Below, piece after piece: positions 15,518 to 23,562 of a DNA stretch of 64,000 nucleotides (position 1 is the stretch's first letter; each line of letters opens with the position of its first letter). Where the stretch lies: contig CAJTCV010000015.1 of NCBI GenBank assembly GCA_910574805.1, positions 1 through 64,000 of the forward strand. The letters run 5' to 3'. The stretch comes from Lachnospiraceae bacterium. Lineage in GTDB: Bacteria; Bacillota; Clostridia; Lachnospirales; Lachnospiraceae. Both the position numbers and the translations under genes were made by a program. The notes below the pieces were generated by a model. That model saw only the letters and a program-made list of their open reading frames with translations, did not search any database and was not told the origin of the DNA.

Positions 15518-17272
15518 TCAGGTCTGGAATAACGCCTCCATGACGCTCACCTTCAGAATCTTCCAGATTGCCAGGCTGTTGCCCAGCATATAGAACACGC
15601 AGACCAGGCAGCCGGACAGTACCGAATCCGCTCCGTAATTTCCCTGCAGAATCACGGAGCACACGCTTCCCAGCACCACTCCGGACACCACCAGCAAAAG
15701 CTGTTCCATAAAGAAAATCCGAAAACAGCGCCACCGGCCAAGCCCGATGGACCGAAGAAGCGCCGCCTCCTTTTTCCGGCTGTTCAGCAAAAGCAGCGTC
15801 ACCAGATATCCGACGCAGACAATCAAAACCAGCAGGAACGGGAAAAAGGCCCGGACCGCATGGATCACCTGCCGCAGATGATTGGCGGAGTCGATAAAGG
15901 AAGCATCGTTCACCGTCAGCGCAACCCCATTCAGGGTAGATTCGCGGGACAGGGGGTTCATATTCTGAAGTCCCAGTTCCTTCATCTCCTGTTTAAATGC
16001 ATTCAGCTCCAAAGTGTTCGCCAGCGAAAAGGAGACGGAATCTGCATAAAAAGGAATATCATGTCTCTGATAGGCTTCCCGGATCAGGGAAAACGGCACC
16101 AGGATATCCGGGGTTACCTGACTGGTGCTGGACGAGGACCATCTGGCTGTCAGATCCGCATATCCGGCGATCTCATAGACCGTCGTCTCCAGTGGATCCG
16201 CATAAAGCTCCGTGCTCTTTGGATCCTTCAGGTAATAATAATACTGGCACAAAGTAATCTGGTCTCCCAGCTTCCAGCCGTTTTTCTCAAAAAGTTCTTT
16301 GGAAACCACACACTTGGCCTCGGTACCCTGGAGAATGGAGCTGTCCTCTCCCACGTTCCAGACCACATCCGCATTTTCCAGATTCCGGACCGCCGCCTCC
16401 AGCCGGTTGGCTCCGGCCAGAAAGAGATTCAGGTGCTCCCATTCCCCCGGAATCACTTCGTCAAACCCTGCCTTCAGACGTACATTCAGGTTGACATCCT
16501 GCGCATATTCGGAATCCATAATCCCCTGTACGATCTGATCTTCGATAAAAATCCCTGCCTGCTGGGTTCCGTCCAGCGTCGTAATATAGGCGTTCACCGG
16601 GATTGCTTCCGGAAGCTTCAGAAGCTGATCCTCATTGTTGGCTATATTGGACAGATAGGTGTGCAGAAGCAGAACGACCAGCATATCCATCAGGATGGTC
16701 AGCACGCTTTTTACCCTGTGCCTCCCGATCTTTACCTCACTGATCCTGTCGCTTTTCCAGAGGATCACAAACGCCCCTGCCATGCAGAGCACGGACAGTA
16801 TGCCGGCCCATATATAGAAGACCACCGGATCCCCGTACCAGGACAGGGACAGCACTGCGCGTTCAGAAAGCAGTGTACCTGGGCTTTGCCCCATCAGATG
16901 CCGTACCCCTGCCCAGACCAGATAGACGATCCCGCAGGCGCTGGCAAAAAACAAAATCCTGGCTTTCCCCATCTGACGCCTGTCTCTTTCCGCCTCTTCC
17001 GACCGGGTGATAGTATTCTTGACTACCAGCTCCGCTTCCCTCCGGTCGATCACCGGTTCCCGGATCCGCTCACTCTGCATCAGCTCCAGAAGGCTCACCC
17101 CCAGATGCTCCGCCAGCGCATCCAGCACTTTGATGTCCGGGAAGCAGGCGCCGTTCTCCCACTTGGAGACTGCCTTGTCCGACACGTACAGAAGTTCTGC
17201 CAGCTGCTTCTGGGTCAGTCCCCGCTCCTTGCGCATCTCTCTGATAAATTTTCCAAATTTGACTGTATCCAT
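15518..17272 (-). CDS. Fusion of XRE helix-turn-helix domain and FtsX-like permease
   Basis: 584 aa. Residues 1-70 are a standard XRE domain (MRKERGLTQKQLAELLYVSD, KAVSKWENGACFPDI). After a charged linker come three hydrophobic segments (about 110-220), an extracytoplasmic domain of about 220 residues, and three C-terminal FtsX-type helices with a LNSRKKEAALLRSIGLGRW coupling loop. A DNA-binding domain joined directly to a permease suggests a membrane-tethered regulator that senses the state of the transporter. The downstream genes supply an ATPase and another FtsX permease, so it may pair with them. AGGAGTG precedes the ATG. Confidence 0.85.
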   Translation of the reverse strand: MDTVKFGKFIREMRKERGLTQKQLAELLYVSDKAVSKWENGACFPDIKVLDALAEHLGVSLLELMQSERIREPVIDRREAELVVKNTITRSEEAERDRRQMGKARILFFASACGIVYLVWAGVRHLMGQSPGTLLSERAVLSLSWYGDPVVFYIWAGILSVLCMAGAFVILWKSDRISEVKIGRHRVKSVLTILMDMLVVLLLHTYLSNIANNEDQLLKLPEAIPVNAYITTLDGTQQAGIFIEDQIVQGIMDSEYAQDVNLNVRLKAGFDEVIPGEWEHLNLFLAGANRLEAAVRNLENADVVWNVGEDSSILQGTEAKCVVSKELFEKNGWKLGDQITLCQYYYYLKDPKSTELYADPLETTVYEIAGYADLTARWSSSSTSQVTPDILVPFSLIREAYQRHDIPFYADSVSFSLANTLELNAFKQEMKELGLQNMNPLSRESTLNGVALTVNDASFIDSANHLRQVIHAVRAFFPFLLVLIVCVGYLVTLLLLNSRKKEAALLRSIGLGRWRCFRIFFMEQLLLVVSGVVLGSVCSVILQGNYGADSVLSGCLVCVFYMLGNSLAIWKILKVSVMEALFQT

Positions 17273-17319
17273 CTTTCACTCCTGTGTGTTTGATACCTGA
17301 AGTGTAGCATATGGAAAGC

Positions 17320-17356
17320 AAAACAGGCAATCCACCAAAAGTAGACTGCCTGTTTT
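17320..17356. promoter_or_regulatory. Inverted repeat upstream of the XRE-permease gene
   Basis: AAAACAGGCA (17320-17329) and its exact complement TGCCTGTTTT (17347-17356), 17 bases apart, 48-84 bases before the start of the XRE-permease gene. Spacing and position fit an operator for that protein; a leader hairpin is the alternative. Confidence 0.45.
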
Positions 17357-17421
17357 CTGCCCGTTTTTCTGATATTATCAGTAATTTTATACAGACAGGC
17401 AACATTTTTTTCCGCATTTTC

Positions 17422-17427
17422 TTGACA
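17422..17427 (+). promoter_or_regulatory. -35 element upstream of the lysine riboswitch
   Basis: Perfect TTGACA 53 bases before the riboswitch P1 stem. The -10 is less clear; TACTCT at 17-base spacing is the best candidate. Confidence 0.45.
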
Positions 17428-17477
17428 TTTTGCGACATTCGTATTACTCTATAACCATCTGTAAGCTTATAGAAGAA

Positions 17478-17642
17478 AAGATAGAGGCGCGGCTGATACC
17501 GTCAGGTTCCTTTGTTACCGGGACAGGCATCCCGAAGGTGACCGAAGAGATCCGCCGCCGAAGCGGTGCACCTGCCTGGAGGGATACCGCTGGGGTGCAG
17601 CAGAATATGCTGTACACTGTCACAGGTATGTGGAGCGCTATC
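17478..17642 (+). ncRNA. Lysine riboswitch (L box)
   Basis: The leader shows the conserved lysine-aptamer blocks in order: GATAGAGGCGC after a P1 strand, an ACCGAAG block, GCCGCCGAAGCGG, CTGTCAC, and TGGAGCGCTATC closing P1 (GATAG 17480-17484 with CTATC 17638-17642). I matched these by eye to the lysC-type aptamer; a covariance-model search was not possible. An intrinsic terminator follows at 17673-17705. Expected behaviour: lysine binding favours termination, so the downstream transporter is made when lysine is low. Confidence 0.88.
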
Positions 17643-17672
17643 GTTCAGGAAATGAATCGGAATTTCTGCGGT

Positions 17673-17705
17673 CATGGACGTTGCACGTGCCATGGCTTTT
17701 TTCTT
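17673..17705 (+). terminator. Riboswitch expression-platform terminator
   Basis: CATGGACGT (17673-17681), loop TGC, ACGTGCCATG (17685-17694) with one bulged base, then CTTTTTTCTTTT. It lies between aptamer and start codon, so it is the transcriptional switch and not the end of a gene. Confidence 0.8.
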
Positions 17706-17745
17706 TTGTCCGGCTGCAGAAATAAAATACAGGTGGGAAAATGTT

Positions 17746-19248
17746 ATGTATGCAACTTTCTGGTCCCTGGTGCCGCCTCTGGTAGCGATCATCCTCGCGC
17801 TGATCACCAAAGAAGTCTACAGTTCTCTTTTTATCGGAATTGTGACGGCTGCACTTTTTATTACCAATTTCAATGTGGTCTCTGCCTACACGACCATGTT
17901 CAGCGACGGATTTATCGCTTCTTTATCGGATGGCGGACATGTGGGTATCCTGATCTTCCTGGTCATCCTGGGCACCATTGTCGTGCTGATGAACAAAGCC
18001 GGCGGTTCTGCTGCCTATGGAAAATGGGCGCAGGAAAAGATCAAAACCCGCAAAGGCACCCTGCTGGCGACTTTTGCTCTGGGCGCACTGATCTTCGTCG
18101 ACGATTATTTCAACTGTCTGACCGTGGGAAGCGTCATGCGCCCGGTGACGGACAAGCACAATGTATCCCGTGCAAAGCTGGCCTATCTCATTGACGCCAC
18201 CGCCGCTCCGGTCTGTATGATCGCACCGATCTCTTCCTGGGCCGCTGCCGTCGCAGGCGTGGTAGAAGGCACGGACGGACTGACCCTGTTCATCAATGCG
18301 ATTCCGTACAATCTGTACTCCCTTTTGACCATCGCGACCATCATCATCATCAGTATCTGGGATATTGATTTTGGTCCCATGAGAACCCATGAAAACAACG
18401 CGAAAAAGGGCGACCTGTTCACCTGCGGAGAGAAGGTGGCGGAAGATACTTCCATGAACGCCGTATCGGACAAAGGAAAGGTCATCGACCTTGCCTTCCC
18501 GGTGATCGTCCTGATCATCAGCTGTGTGGTCGGCATGATCTATACCGGCGGATTCTTTGACGGCGAGAGCTTTGTGAATTCTTTCGCAAACTGCGACGCG
18601 CCTCTGGGACTTTCCATGGGTTCTGTGGCGGCGCTTTTGATCACGGTCATCTTCTACATCGCCCGCAGAGTACTTACTTTCAAGGACTGCATGAATGCAT
18701 TCCCGGAGGGCTTCAAAGCCATGATCAGCCCGATCCTGATTCTGACCTTTGCCTGGACCCTGTCCGGACTGACCGGCAATCTGGGCGCAGCCGAGTATGT
18801 CAGCGGTATCTTTGAGGGCAGCGCTGCAGGACTGACCGGCATGCTTCCGGCCATCGTCTTCCTGGTTGCGATCTTCCTGGCGTTCTCCACCGGTACTTCC
18901 TGGGGAACCTTCGGCATCCTGCTCCCCATCGTCGTGGGCATCAACCTGCCGGGCAACCTTCTGATCATCACCATCGCGGCATGCCTTGCCGGTGCGGTCT
19001 GCGGAGACCACTGCTCTCCCATCTCCGATACCACAATCATGGCCTCTGCCGGAGCTCAGTGCGACCACATCAACCATGTGTCCACCCAGCTTCCCTACGC
19101 CATGCTGGTAGCAGCCGTATCCTTTGTGGGCTACTGCATCGCCGGTTTTGTACAGAACGCCTGGGCGATCCTTGCGATCTCCTTCATCCTGCTCTGCGCG
19201 GTGCTGTTTGGTCTGAAGAAATTTTTTATTGTTGATACCGAAGCGTAG
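17746..19248 (+). CDS. NhaC-family antiporter, probable lysine transporter (LysW type)
   Basis: 500 aa with about 11-12 membrane segments. NhaC-superfamily features include LIFVDDYFNCLTVGSVMRPV, SPISSWAAAVAGVV, TGTSWGTFGILLPIV and GDHCSPISDTT. The ATG at 17746 is set by AGGTGGG eight bases upstream; an in-frame ATG at 17674 lies inside the riboswitch terminator and is excluded. Members of this family that sit behind lysine riboswitches have been proposed as lysine transporters (LysW), and the riboswitch here is the main evidence for the substrate. Single-gene unit ending in a bidirectional terminator shared with nrdG. Confidence 0.85.
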   Translation: MYATFWSLVPPLVAIILALITKEVYSSLFIGIVTAALFITNFNVVSAYTTMFSDGFIASLSDGGHVGILIFLVILGTIVVLMNKAGGSAAYGKWAQEKIKTRKGTLLATFALGALIFVDDYFNCLTVGSVMRPVTDKHNVSRAKLAYLIDATAAPVCMIAPISSWAAAVAGVVEGTDGLTLFINAIPYNLYSLLTIATIIIISIWDIDFGPMRTHENNAKKGDLFTCGEKVAEDTSMNAVSDKGKVIDLAFPVIVLIISCVVGMIYTGGFFDGESFVNSFANCDAPLGLSMGSVAALLITVIFYIARRVLTFKDCMNAFPEGFKAMISPILILTFAWTLSGLTGNLGAAEYVSGIFEGSAAGLTGMLPAIVFLVAIFLAFSTGTSWGTFGILLPIVVGINLPGNLLIITIAACLAGAVCGDHCSPISDTTIMASAGAQCDHINHVSTQLPYAMLVAAVSFVGYCIAGFVQNAWAILAISFILLCAVLFGLKKFFIVDTEA

Positions 19249-19259
19249 GCGTACGCATA

Positions 19260-19295
19260 AAAGGCATCCTGATTGATCCGAATCAGGATGCCTTT
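19260..19295. terminator. Bidirectional terminator between the NhaC gene and nrdG
   Basis: Perfect 15-base stem: AAAGGCATCCTGATT (19260-19274), loop of six, AATCAGGATGCCTTT (19281-19295). It sits between convergent genes and has A/T runs on both sides. Confidence 0.85.
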
Positions 19296-19314
19296 GCTTT
19301 GTACTTTCTAGGAA

Positions 19315-19854
19315 TCAGAAGGAAAGCACGTCGTACTCACTCCGGTACAGAACGACCTCTCCCTGTTCCCGGGTCTTCCCAAGATCGATGACCCGCTGGT
19401 TTGCGCTTCCCCGGTAGGGCAGCGTCAGGTCCCGCTCTGCCAGAACAAAGGGACCGTCCACCAGAATATCCGCCAGCGCAAGAAGCCTCTGTACGCCCGG
19501 CTGTTCCATTTTCTGAAGGGTCTCATACCGATAGCCGGTATAGATCATCAGATGCTTTCCCAGCGCTTTTACCGCCTCTGCCAACGGGACCAGCGCCTCT
19601 GCCTGGGCGAACGGCTCCCCTCCGGAAAAGGTAACGCCTCCAAGGAGCGGATTCCCTCTGATCTGCGTCAGGATTTCCTCCGCATCGGCCTCACGCCCGC
19701 CCTCCGGATCGTGGGTCTGGGGATTATGACACCCCGGACAGTGGTGGGGACACCCCTGGGTAAAGATCACATACCGGATCCCGGGGCCGTCCACGATGGA
19801 ATCCTGCTGGACCCCGGCGATCCGCAGCGCCTTATGAGAGACTGTGTTTGACAC
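19315..19854 (-). CDS. nrdG: Anaerobic ribonucleoside-triphosphate reductase activating protein
   Basis: 179 aa radical SAM activase that generates the glycyl radical on NrdD. The 4Fe-4S motif C-x3-C-x2-C is QGCPHHCPGCHNPQTH; the SAM-binding GG motif is VTFSGGEPFAQ. Its start lies 23 bases inside the 52-codon glycyl-radical gene, so translation of activase and radical domain is coupled. Last gene of nrdD / radical domain / nrdG. Its substrate peptide, normally the NrdD C-terminus, is here a separate polypeptide. Confidence 0.93.
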   Translation of the reverse strand: MSNTVSHKALRIAGVQQDSIVDGPGIRYVIFTQGCPHHCPGCHNPQTHDPEGGREADAEEILTQIRGNPLLGGVTFSGGEPFAQAEALVPLAEAVKALGKHLMIYTGYRYETLQKMEQPGVQRLLALADILVDGPFVLAERDLTLPYRGSANQRVIDLGKTREQGEVVLYRSEYDVLSF

Positions 19855-19990
19855 GGTCCTTCTCCTCCGCCCGCTTCGCGTTGTTGAAACGGTCCGTCGT
19901 TCCCACCAGATATCCTGTAATCCTGCGGATCCGGTCGAAATTTACATTCTCTCCCACCTGTCCGTTATCCGGTAATACTTTTCCTGCCAT
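19832..19990 (-). CDS. Separate glycyl-radical domain of class III ribonucleotide reductase
   Basis: 52 aa with its own AAAGGAGGAG site and ATG at 19990. Residues 18-50 match the C-terminal end of ordinary NrdD: FDRIRRITGYLVGT, then DRFNNAKRAEEKDRVKH. In that family the Gly of the R-x-x-G-Y motif (here Gly26) carries the radical. The main NrdD frame ends 130 bases upstream without this motif, so this peptide should complete the enzyme, much as the spare-part protein YfiD does for pyruvate formate-lyase. The gap contains a copy of the dispersed repeat. Not a frameshift artefact: the small gene has its own ribosome-binding site and a 16-residue leader. Confidence 0.85.
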   Translation of the reverse strand: MAGKVLPDNGQVGENVNFDRIRRITGYLVGTTDRFNNAKRAEEKDRVKHSLS

Positions 19991-20010
19991 CTGAACTCCT
20001 CCTTTATTTC

Positions 20011-20090
20011 GTTCCGCATCTGCTTTCACTTCGTTCCGTAAAATCCTTCCGGAGCTGCTTTCCGGCAGACGCTGTTTTTCATAAACTACC
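20011..20090 (-). repeat. Dispersed palindromic repeat, copy 2
   Basis: About 80 bases, imperfect copy of 15417-15495 in the same orientation, with GCATCTGC / GCAGACGC ends able to pair. It lies between nrdD and the separate glycyl-radical gene and accounts for most of that 130-base gap. Confidence 0.75.
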
Positions 20091-20120
20091 TGACACTGCC
20101 GTTTATAATTCGGTACTGTC

Positions 20121-22436
20121 TCAGTGATTCGCATCCATATACACCGGCACGTCCGGATATTTCTTCCGAAGCTCGTCCAGCCGTTCCAGAGAGACGGCCT
20201 CTCCTTCCCGCCTTCCGCACCGGGGACATACCTCGTCGATCACGCCGGTATACCCGCATACCGGGTCCCGGTCCACCGGATGGTTCACCGATCCGTAGCC
20301 GATGCCGCTCTCCTTCATACAGCGGATGATCGCCTCAAAAGCTTCCGGATTTTTCGCCGTATCTCCGTCCAGCTCCACATAGCTGATATGTCCCGCATTG
20401 GTCAGGGCGTGATAGGGGGCTTCGATCCGGATTTTCTCAAAGGCATTGATCGGGTAATATACCGGTATATGGAATGAATTGGTGTAATATTCCCGGTCCG
20501 TCACTCCCGGGATTTTGCCGAAGCGTTTCTGATCGATCCGCACAAATCTGCCGGACAGTCCTTCCGCCGGAGTCGCCAGCAGAGTGAAGTTAAGCCCGGT
20601 CTCCTCCGACTTCCGGTCCATATAGTCCCGCATATGGGAGATGATCTCATAGCCCAGCTTCCGGCTCTCCTCGCTCTCCCCGTGATGTTTCCCGGTCAGC
20701 GCCACCAGTGTCTCCGCAAGCCCGATAAAGCCAACGCTCAGCGTTCCGTTTTTCAGGATCTCTCCCACCGGATCGTTGACGCCAAGCGCATCGGAACCCA
20801 TCCAGATCCCCTGTCCCATAAGAAACGGATAATTTTTTACCGTTTTCTTCTTCTGGATCTCAAAGCGGTGCAGAAGCTGCCTGCAGCAGAGCTCCAGACG
20901 CCTGTCCAGCTCTTTATAAAAGCTTTCCACATTTCCGTGGGCCCGGATCCCAAGACGCGGCAGATTAACGGACGTGAAGCTTAAATTCCCTCTTCCGCAG
21001 GTGACCTCCTGCTTCGGATCATAATGGTTTCCCATGACCCTCGTCCGGCATCCCATATAGGCGATCTCGGTGTTGTAATCCCCTTCTTTGTAATACTGCA
21101 GATTGAAGGGCGCGTCGATAAAGCTGAAATTCGGGAACAGCCGCTTTGCCGATACCTTGATGGCAAGCCGGAACAGATCATAATTGGGGTCGCCGGGATT
21201 ATAGTTGATCCCTTCCTTCACCTTGAAGATCTGCACCGGGAAAATTGCTGTCTCACCGTTGCCAAGACCGATATCCGTCACCTTCAGGAGATTCCGGATC
21301 GCCATGCGCGCTTCCGGCAGGGTACAGGTCCCGTAATTGATGGAGCTGAACGGCACCTGGGCGCCGGCTCTGGAATTCATGGTGTTCAGGTTATGGATCA
21401 GCGACTCCATGGCCTGGTACGTGGCCAGATCCGTCTCCTTCATGGCAATGCGGATGGAAGTCCGGTGACACCTGCGGATATCCTGTTCCTCCGGCGTCTC
21501 TCCCAGCCATGTTTTTCCGCATTCCAGAAACCACTCTGTAAAATGGGTCTCATAGTCATCAATATTTGACATGTTGATACGTTCCGGCATGGCATTTTTC
21601 AGTGCCTGGCGAAATTCGTCTTCCAGCACCTTCTCACAGTCATGCTCCAGCCAGAAATACCGCTGGACTGCATCATAATACTCCTTTCGGAAGGTGCATG
21701 CTACGCCTTCTGCCATGGCGTAGTCAAAATTGGGGACCGACTGTCCCCCGTGCATCTCGTTCTGGTTGGCCTGGATCGCGATACAGGCCAGCGCCGCATA
21801 GCTGGCGATGGATCTGGGCTGCCGGATATATCCGTGTCCCGTGGAGAACCCGTTCTCGAACAGTTTGATCAGGTCGATCTGGCAGCAGGTTTCCGTCAGC
21901 ATGTAAAAATCCTTGTCGTGGATATGAATATCCCCATGGAGGTGCGCCGCTGCAATATCCTTGGGCAGGATATAGTTGTCCACAAAATAGTTGGCACCTT
22001 CGGAACCATACTTCAGCATGGTTCCCATGGAGGTATCTGCATCAATATTCGCGTTTTCCCGTTTGATGTCTGCGTCTGCGGCACTGGTGAACGTCAGTTC
22101 TCTGTAAATATTCACCAGATCTGCTTCCGTCTTACGGACCTTAGTGTGCTCTGCACGGTACAGGATATACGCTTTCGCAGTCTTGGCGAAACCATTTTCA
22201 ATCAGCTTTTCCTCCACCAGATCCTGGATCTGCTCCACATTCGGCGTCTTTCCGTTCGGAATCGCATCCACCACCGCATCCACCAATTTTTCAAACTGAT
22301 ACGGAGCAATCGCCTCCACTCTCGCCGCTTCATTGGCCTTCCGTATGGCATCCCTGATCTTCTTGACATCAAACGGCACAGGCGTTCCGTTCCGCTTCCT
22401 GATCAATTCCGGGCACATAACCACGCTTCCTCTCAT
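20121..22436 (-). CDS. nrdD: Anaerobic ribonucleoside-triphosphate reductase, catalytic part without glycyl-radical domain
   Basis: 771 aa from ATG 22436 (GGAGG seven bases upstream; ATG 22418 is also plausible). N-terminal ATP-cone (IRKRNGTPVPFDVKKIRDAI), then the ten-stranded barrel with GTCTLPEARMAIRN, GCRTRVMGNHYDPKQE and TCGRGNLSFTSVNLPRLG. The C-terminus has the zinc region (DPVCGYTGVIDEVCPRCGRR; three Cys are visible where four are usual, Asp at the first position) and then diverges to end YPDVPVYMDANH. The R-x-x-G-Y radical motif is absent and is encoded by the 52-codon gene downstream. Makes dNTPs without oxygen. Two NrdR-like boxes precede it. Confidence 0.93.
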   Translation of the reverse strand: MRGSVVMCPELIRKRNGTPVPFDVKKIRDAIRKANEAARVEAIAPYQFEKLVDAVVDAIPNGKTPNVEQIQDLVEEKLIENGFAKTAKAYILYRAEHTKVRKTEADLVNIYRELTFTSAADADIKRENANIDADTSMGTMLKYGSEGANYFVDNYILPKDIAAAHLHGDIHIHDKDFYMLTETCCQIDLIKLFENGFSTGHGYIRQPRSIASYAALACIAIQANQNEMHGGQSVPNFDYAMAEGVACTFRKEYYDAVQRYFWLEHDCEKVLEDEFRQALKNAMPERINMSNIDDYETHFTEWFLECGKTWLGETPEEQDIRRCHRTSIRIAMKETDLATYQAMESLIHNLNTMNSRAGAQVPFSSINYGTCTLPEARMAIRNLLKVTDIGLGNGETAIFPVQIFKVKEGINYNPGDPNYDLFRLAIKVSAKRLFPNFSFIDAPFNLQYYKEGDYNTEIAYMGCRTRVMGNHYDPKQEVTCGRGNLSFTSVNLPRLGIRAHGNVESFYKELDRRLELCCRQLLHRFEIQKKKTVKNYPFLMGQGIWMGSDALGVNDPVGEILKNGTLSVGFIGLAETLVALTGKHHGESEESRKLGYEIISHMRDYMDRKSEETGLNFTLLATPAEGLSGRFVRIDQKRFGKIPGVTDREYYTNSFHIPVYYPINAFEKIRIEAPYHALTNAGHISYVELDGDTAKNPEAFEAIIRCMKESGIGYGSVNHPVDRDPVCGYTGVIDEVCPRCGRREGEAVSLERLDELRKKYPDVPVYMDANH

Positions 22437-22491
22437 CCCCATTCCTCCATGATAGTACCGCATCTTCCCATACCGTATCTTCGTGCGGTCC

Positions 22492-22536
22492 AACTATATC
22501 TGGTATTTTTTGTTTTTCTCTGCGCTAAATATAGTA
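22492..22536 (-). promoter_or_regulatory. Tandem NrdR-box candidates upstream of nrdD
   Basis: Minus strand TACTATATTTAGCG (complement of 22523-22536) and TACCAGATATAGTT (complement of 22492-22505) match the core CACTATATATAGTG of NrdR boxes at 11 and 10 of 14 positions. Their starts are exactly 31 bases apart, the three-helical-turn spacing typical of paired NrdR sites. NrdR represses nrd genes when dATP is high. Confidence 0.65.
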
Positions 22537-22592
22537 TCACTAACGGAGCGAATATGCAAGAACATTTTACAGGAATCTGTCTGGCAGTCTGT

Positions 22593-23456
22593 TCAGAGCC
22601 TCTCTGCGAAGAAATCTTTATAGCCCTCCCCGTAGATCTCGCTGGCGCTGGTGATGATCATGAAGGAGGCCGGATCCTCCTCCTTGGCGATCTCCTCCAC
22701 CTGCGGAGCCAGCTGCTTTCTCACGACACAGAAGATCACCTGCTTCTCTTCTCCGGTCCAGCCGCCCCTGCCCTGGAAATAGGTCACCCCCACGTCAGTA
22801 TCCATGAGCAGCTTCCTGCCCACCTCCTGCGGTTTTCCGGTAATGATATAGATCATCCGGGCTTCGTCACTTCCATAGAGCACATAATCCAGCGCCCTGC
22901 CGCAGATCAGCACAGCAAGCAGCGCATACAGCGCAATATTCAGATCCCGGAAGAGAAAGCCGGATATGGACACGATCACAATATCAAAACACTGGAACAG
23001 GAAACCGGTCTTCAGGTGCCGGTATTTCTGCCGGAGAATCTTGACGATAATATCCATTCCTCCTGTGGTAGCCCCTGTCCTGAAGATCATGCCGATCCCA
23101 CAGGCAATCAGCACACCACCCGCAAGAGCTGCCAGCAGCGGGTCTGTGGTCAGCGCATCATACGGAGACAGCAGATTGGTAAAAGCAGAGGTCATTACAA
23201 TGGCGTATGCCGTCTTTGTGATAAAGCGCCACCCGAATTTCCAGATACCCAGCAGGACAATGGGCACATTCAGAAGAAAATACAGCGTTCCTGTCTCGAT
23301 CCCGCAGAGCCGGTTCAGGATCACCGCAATGCCGGTCACTCCGCCCGGTGCCAGGTTGTTAGGGTCCAGAAACAGGCTGATGCCTGCCGCATAGATCAAT
23401 GCTGCCGCTGCGATGATGATACTGTCTCTCACTGCCCGAATCCATAGCTTTTTCAT
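22593..23456 (-). CDS. YitT family membrane protein
   Basis: 287 aa. Residues 1-200 are the YitT (DUF161) membrane part with five to six helices, including GGVTGIAVILNRLCGIETGT and FRTGATTGGMDIIVKILRQK. The C-terminal about 85 residues (MIYIITGKPQEVGRKLL to the YGEGYKDFF end) form the DUF2179 cytoplasmic domain. Full length for the family. Function of YitT proteins is not firmly known; some are linked to permease-like roles. Monocistronic between miaB and nrdD. Confidence 0.88.
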   Translation of the reverse strand: MKKLWIRAVRDSIIIAAAALIYAAGISLFLDPNNLAPGGVTGIAVILNRLCGIETGTLYFLLNVPIVLLGIWKFGWRFITKTAYAIVMTSAFTNLLSPYDALTTDPLLAALAGGVLIACGIGMIFRTGATTGGMDIIVKILRQKYRHLKTGFLFQCFDIVIVSISGFLFRDLNIALYALLAVLICGRALDYVLYGSDEARMIYIITGKPQEVGRKLLMDTDVGVTYFQGRGGWTGEEKQVIFCVVRKQLAPQVEEIAKEEDPASFMIITSASEIYGEGYKDFFAERL

Positions 23457-23562
23457 ATTATGCTCCTTGTTTTCTGACTCTGTATCGTGTCCTTCCTTTT
23501 TCAGTATCCGAAAAAATATGCAACTTTATCCCTGCTTCCCGGATTTCGGAACAGATACACGT

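Noticed and set aside
15860-17293. Plus-strand frame of 477 residues
   Set aside because: Antisense to the XRE-permease gene and without protein-like composition.
17430-18194. Plus-strand frame through the riboswitch
   Set aside because: Runs through the aptamer and terminator in a different frame from the NhaC gene; the RNA structure explains the region.
21642-23447. 600-residue plus-strand frame
   Set aside because: Shadow of nrdD and yitT; His/Arg-rich composition, no binding site, no domain.
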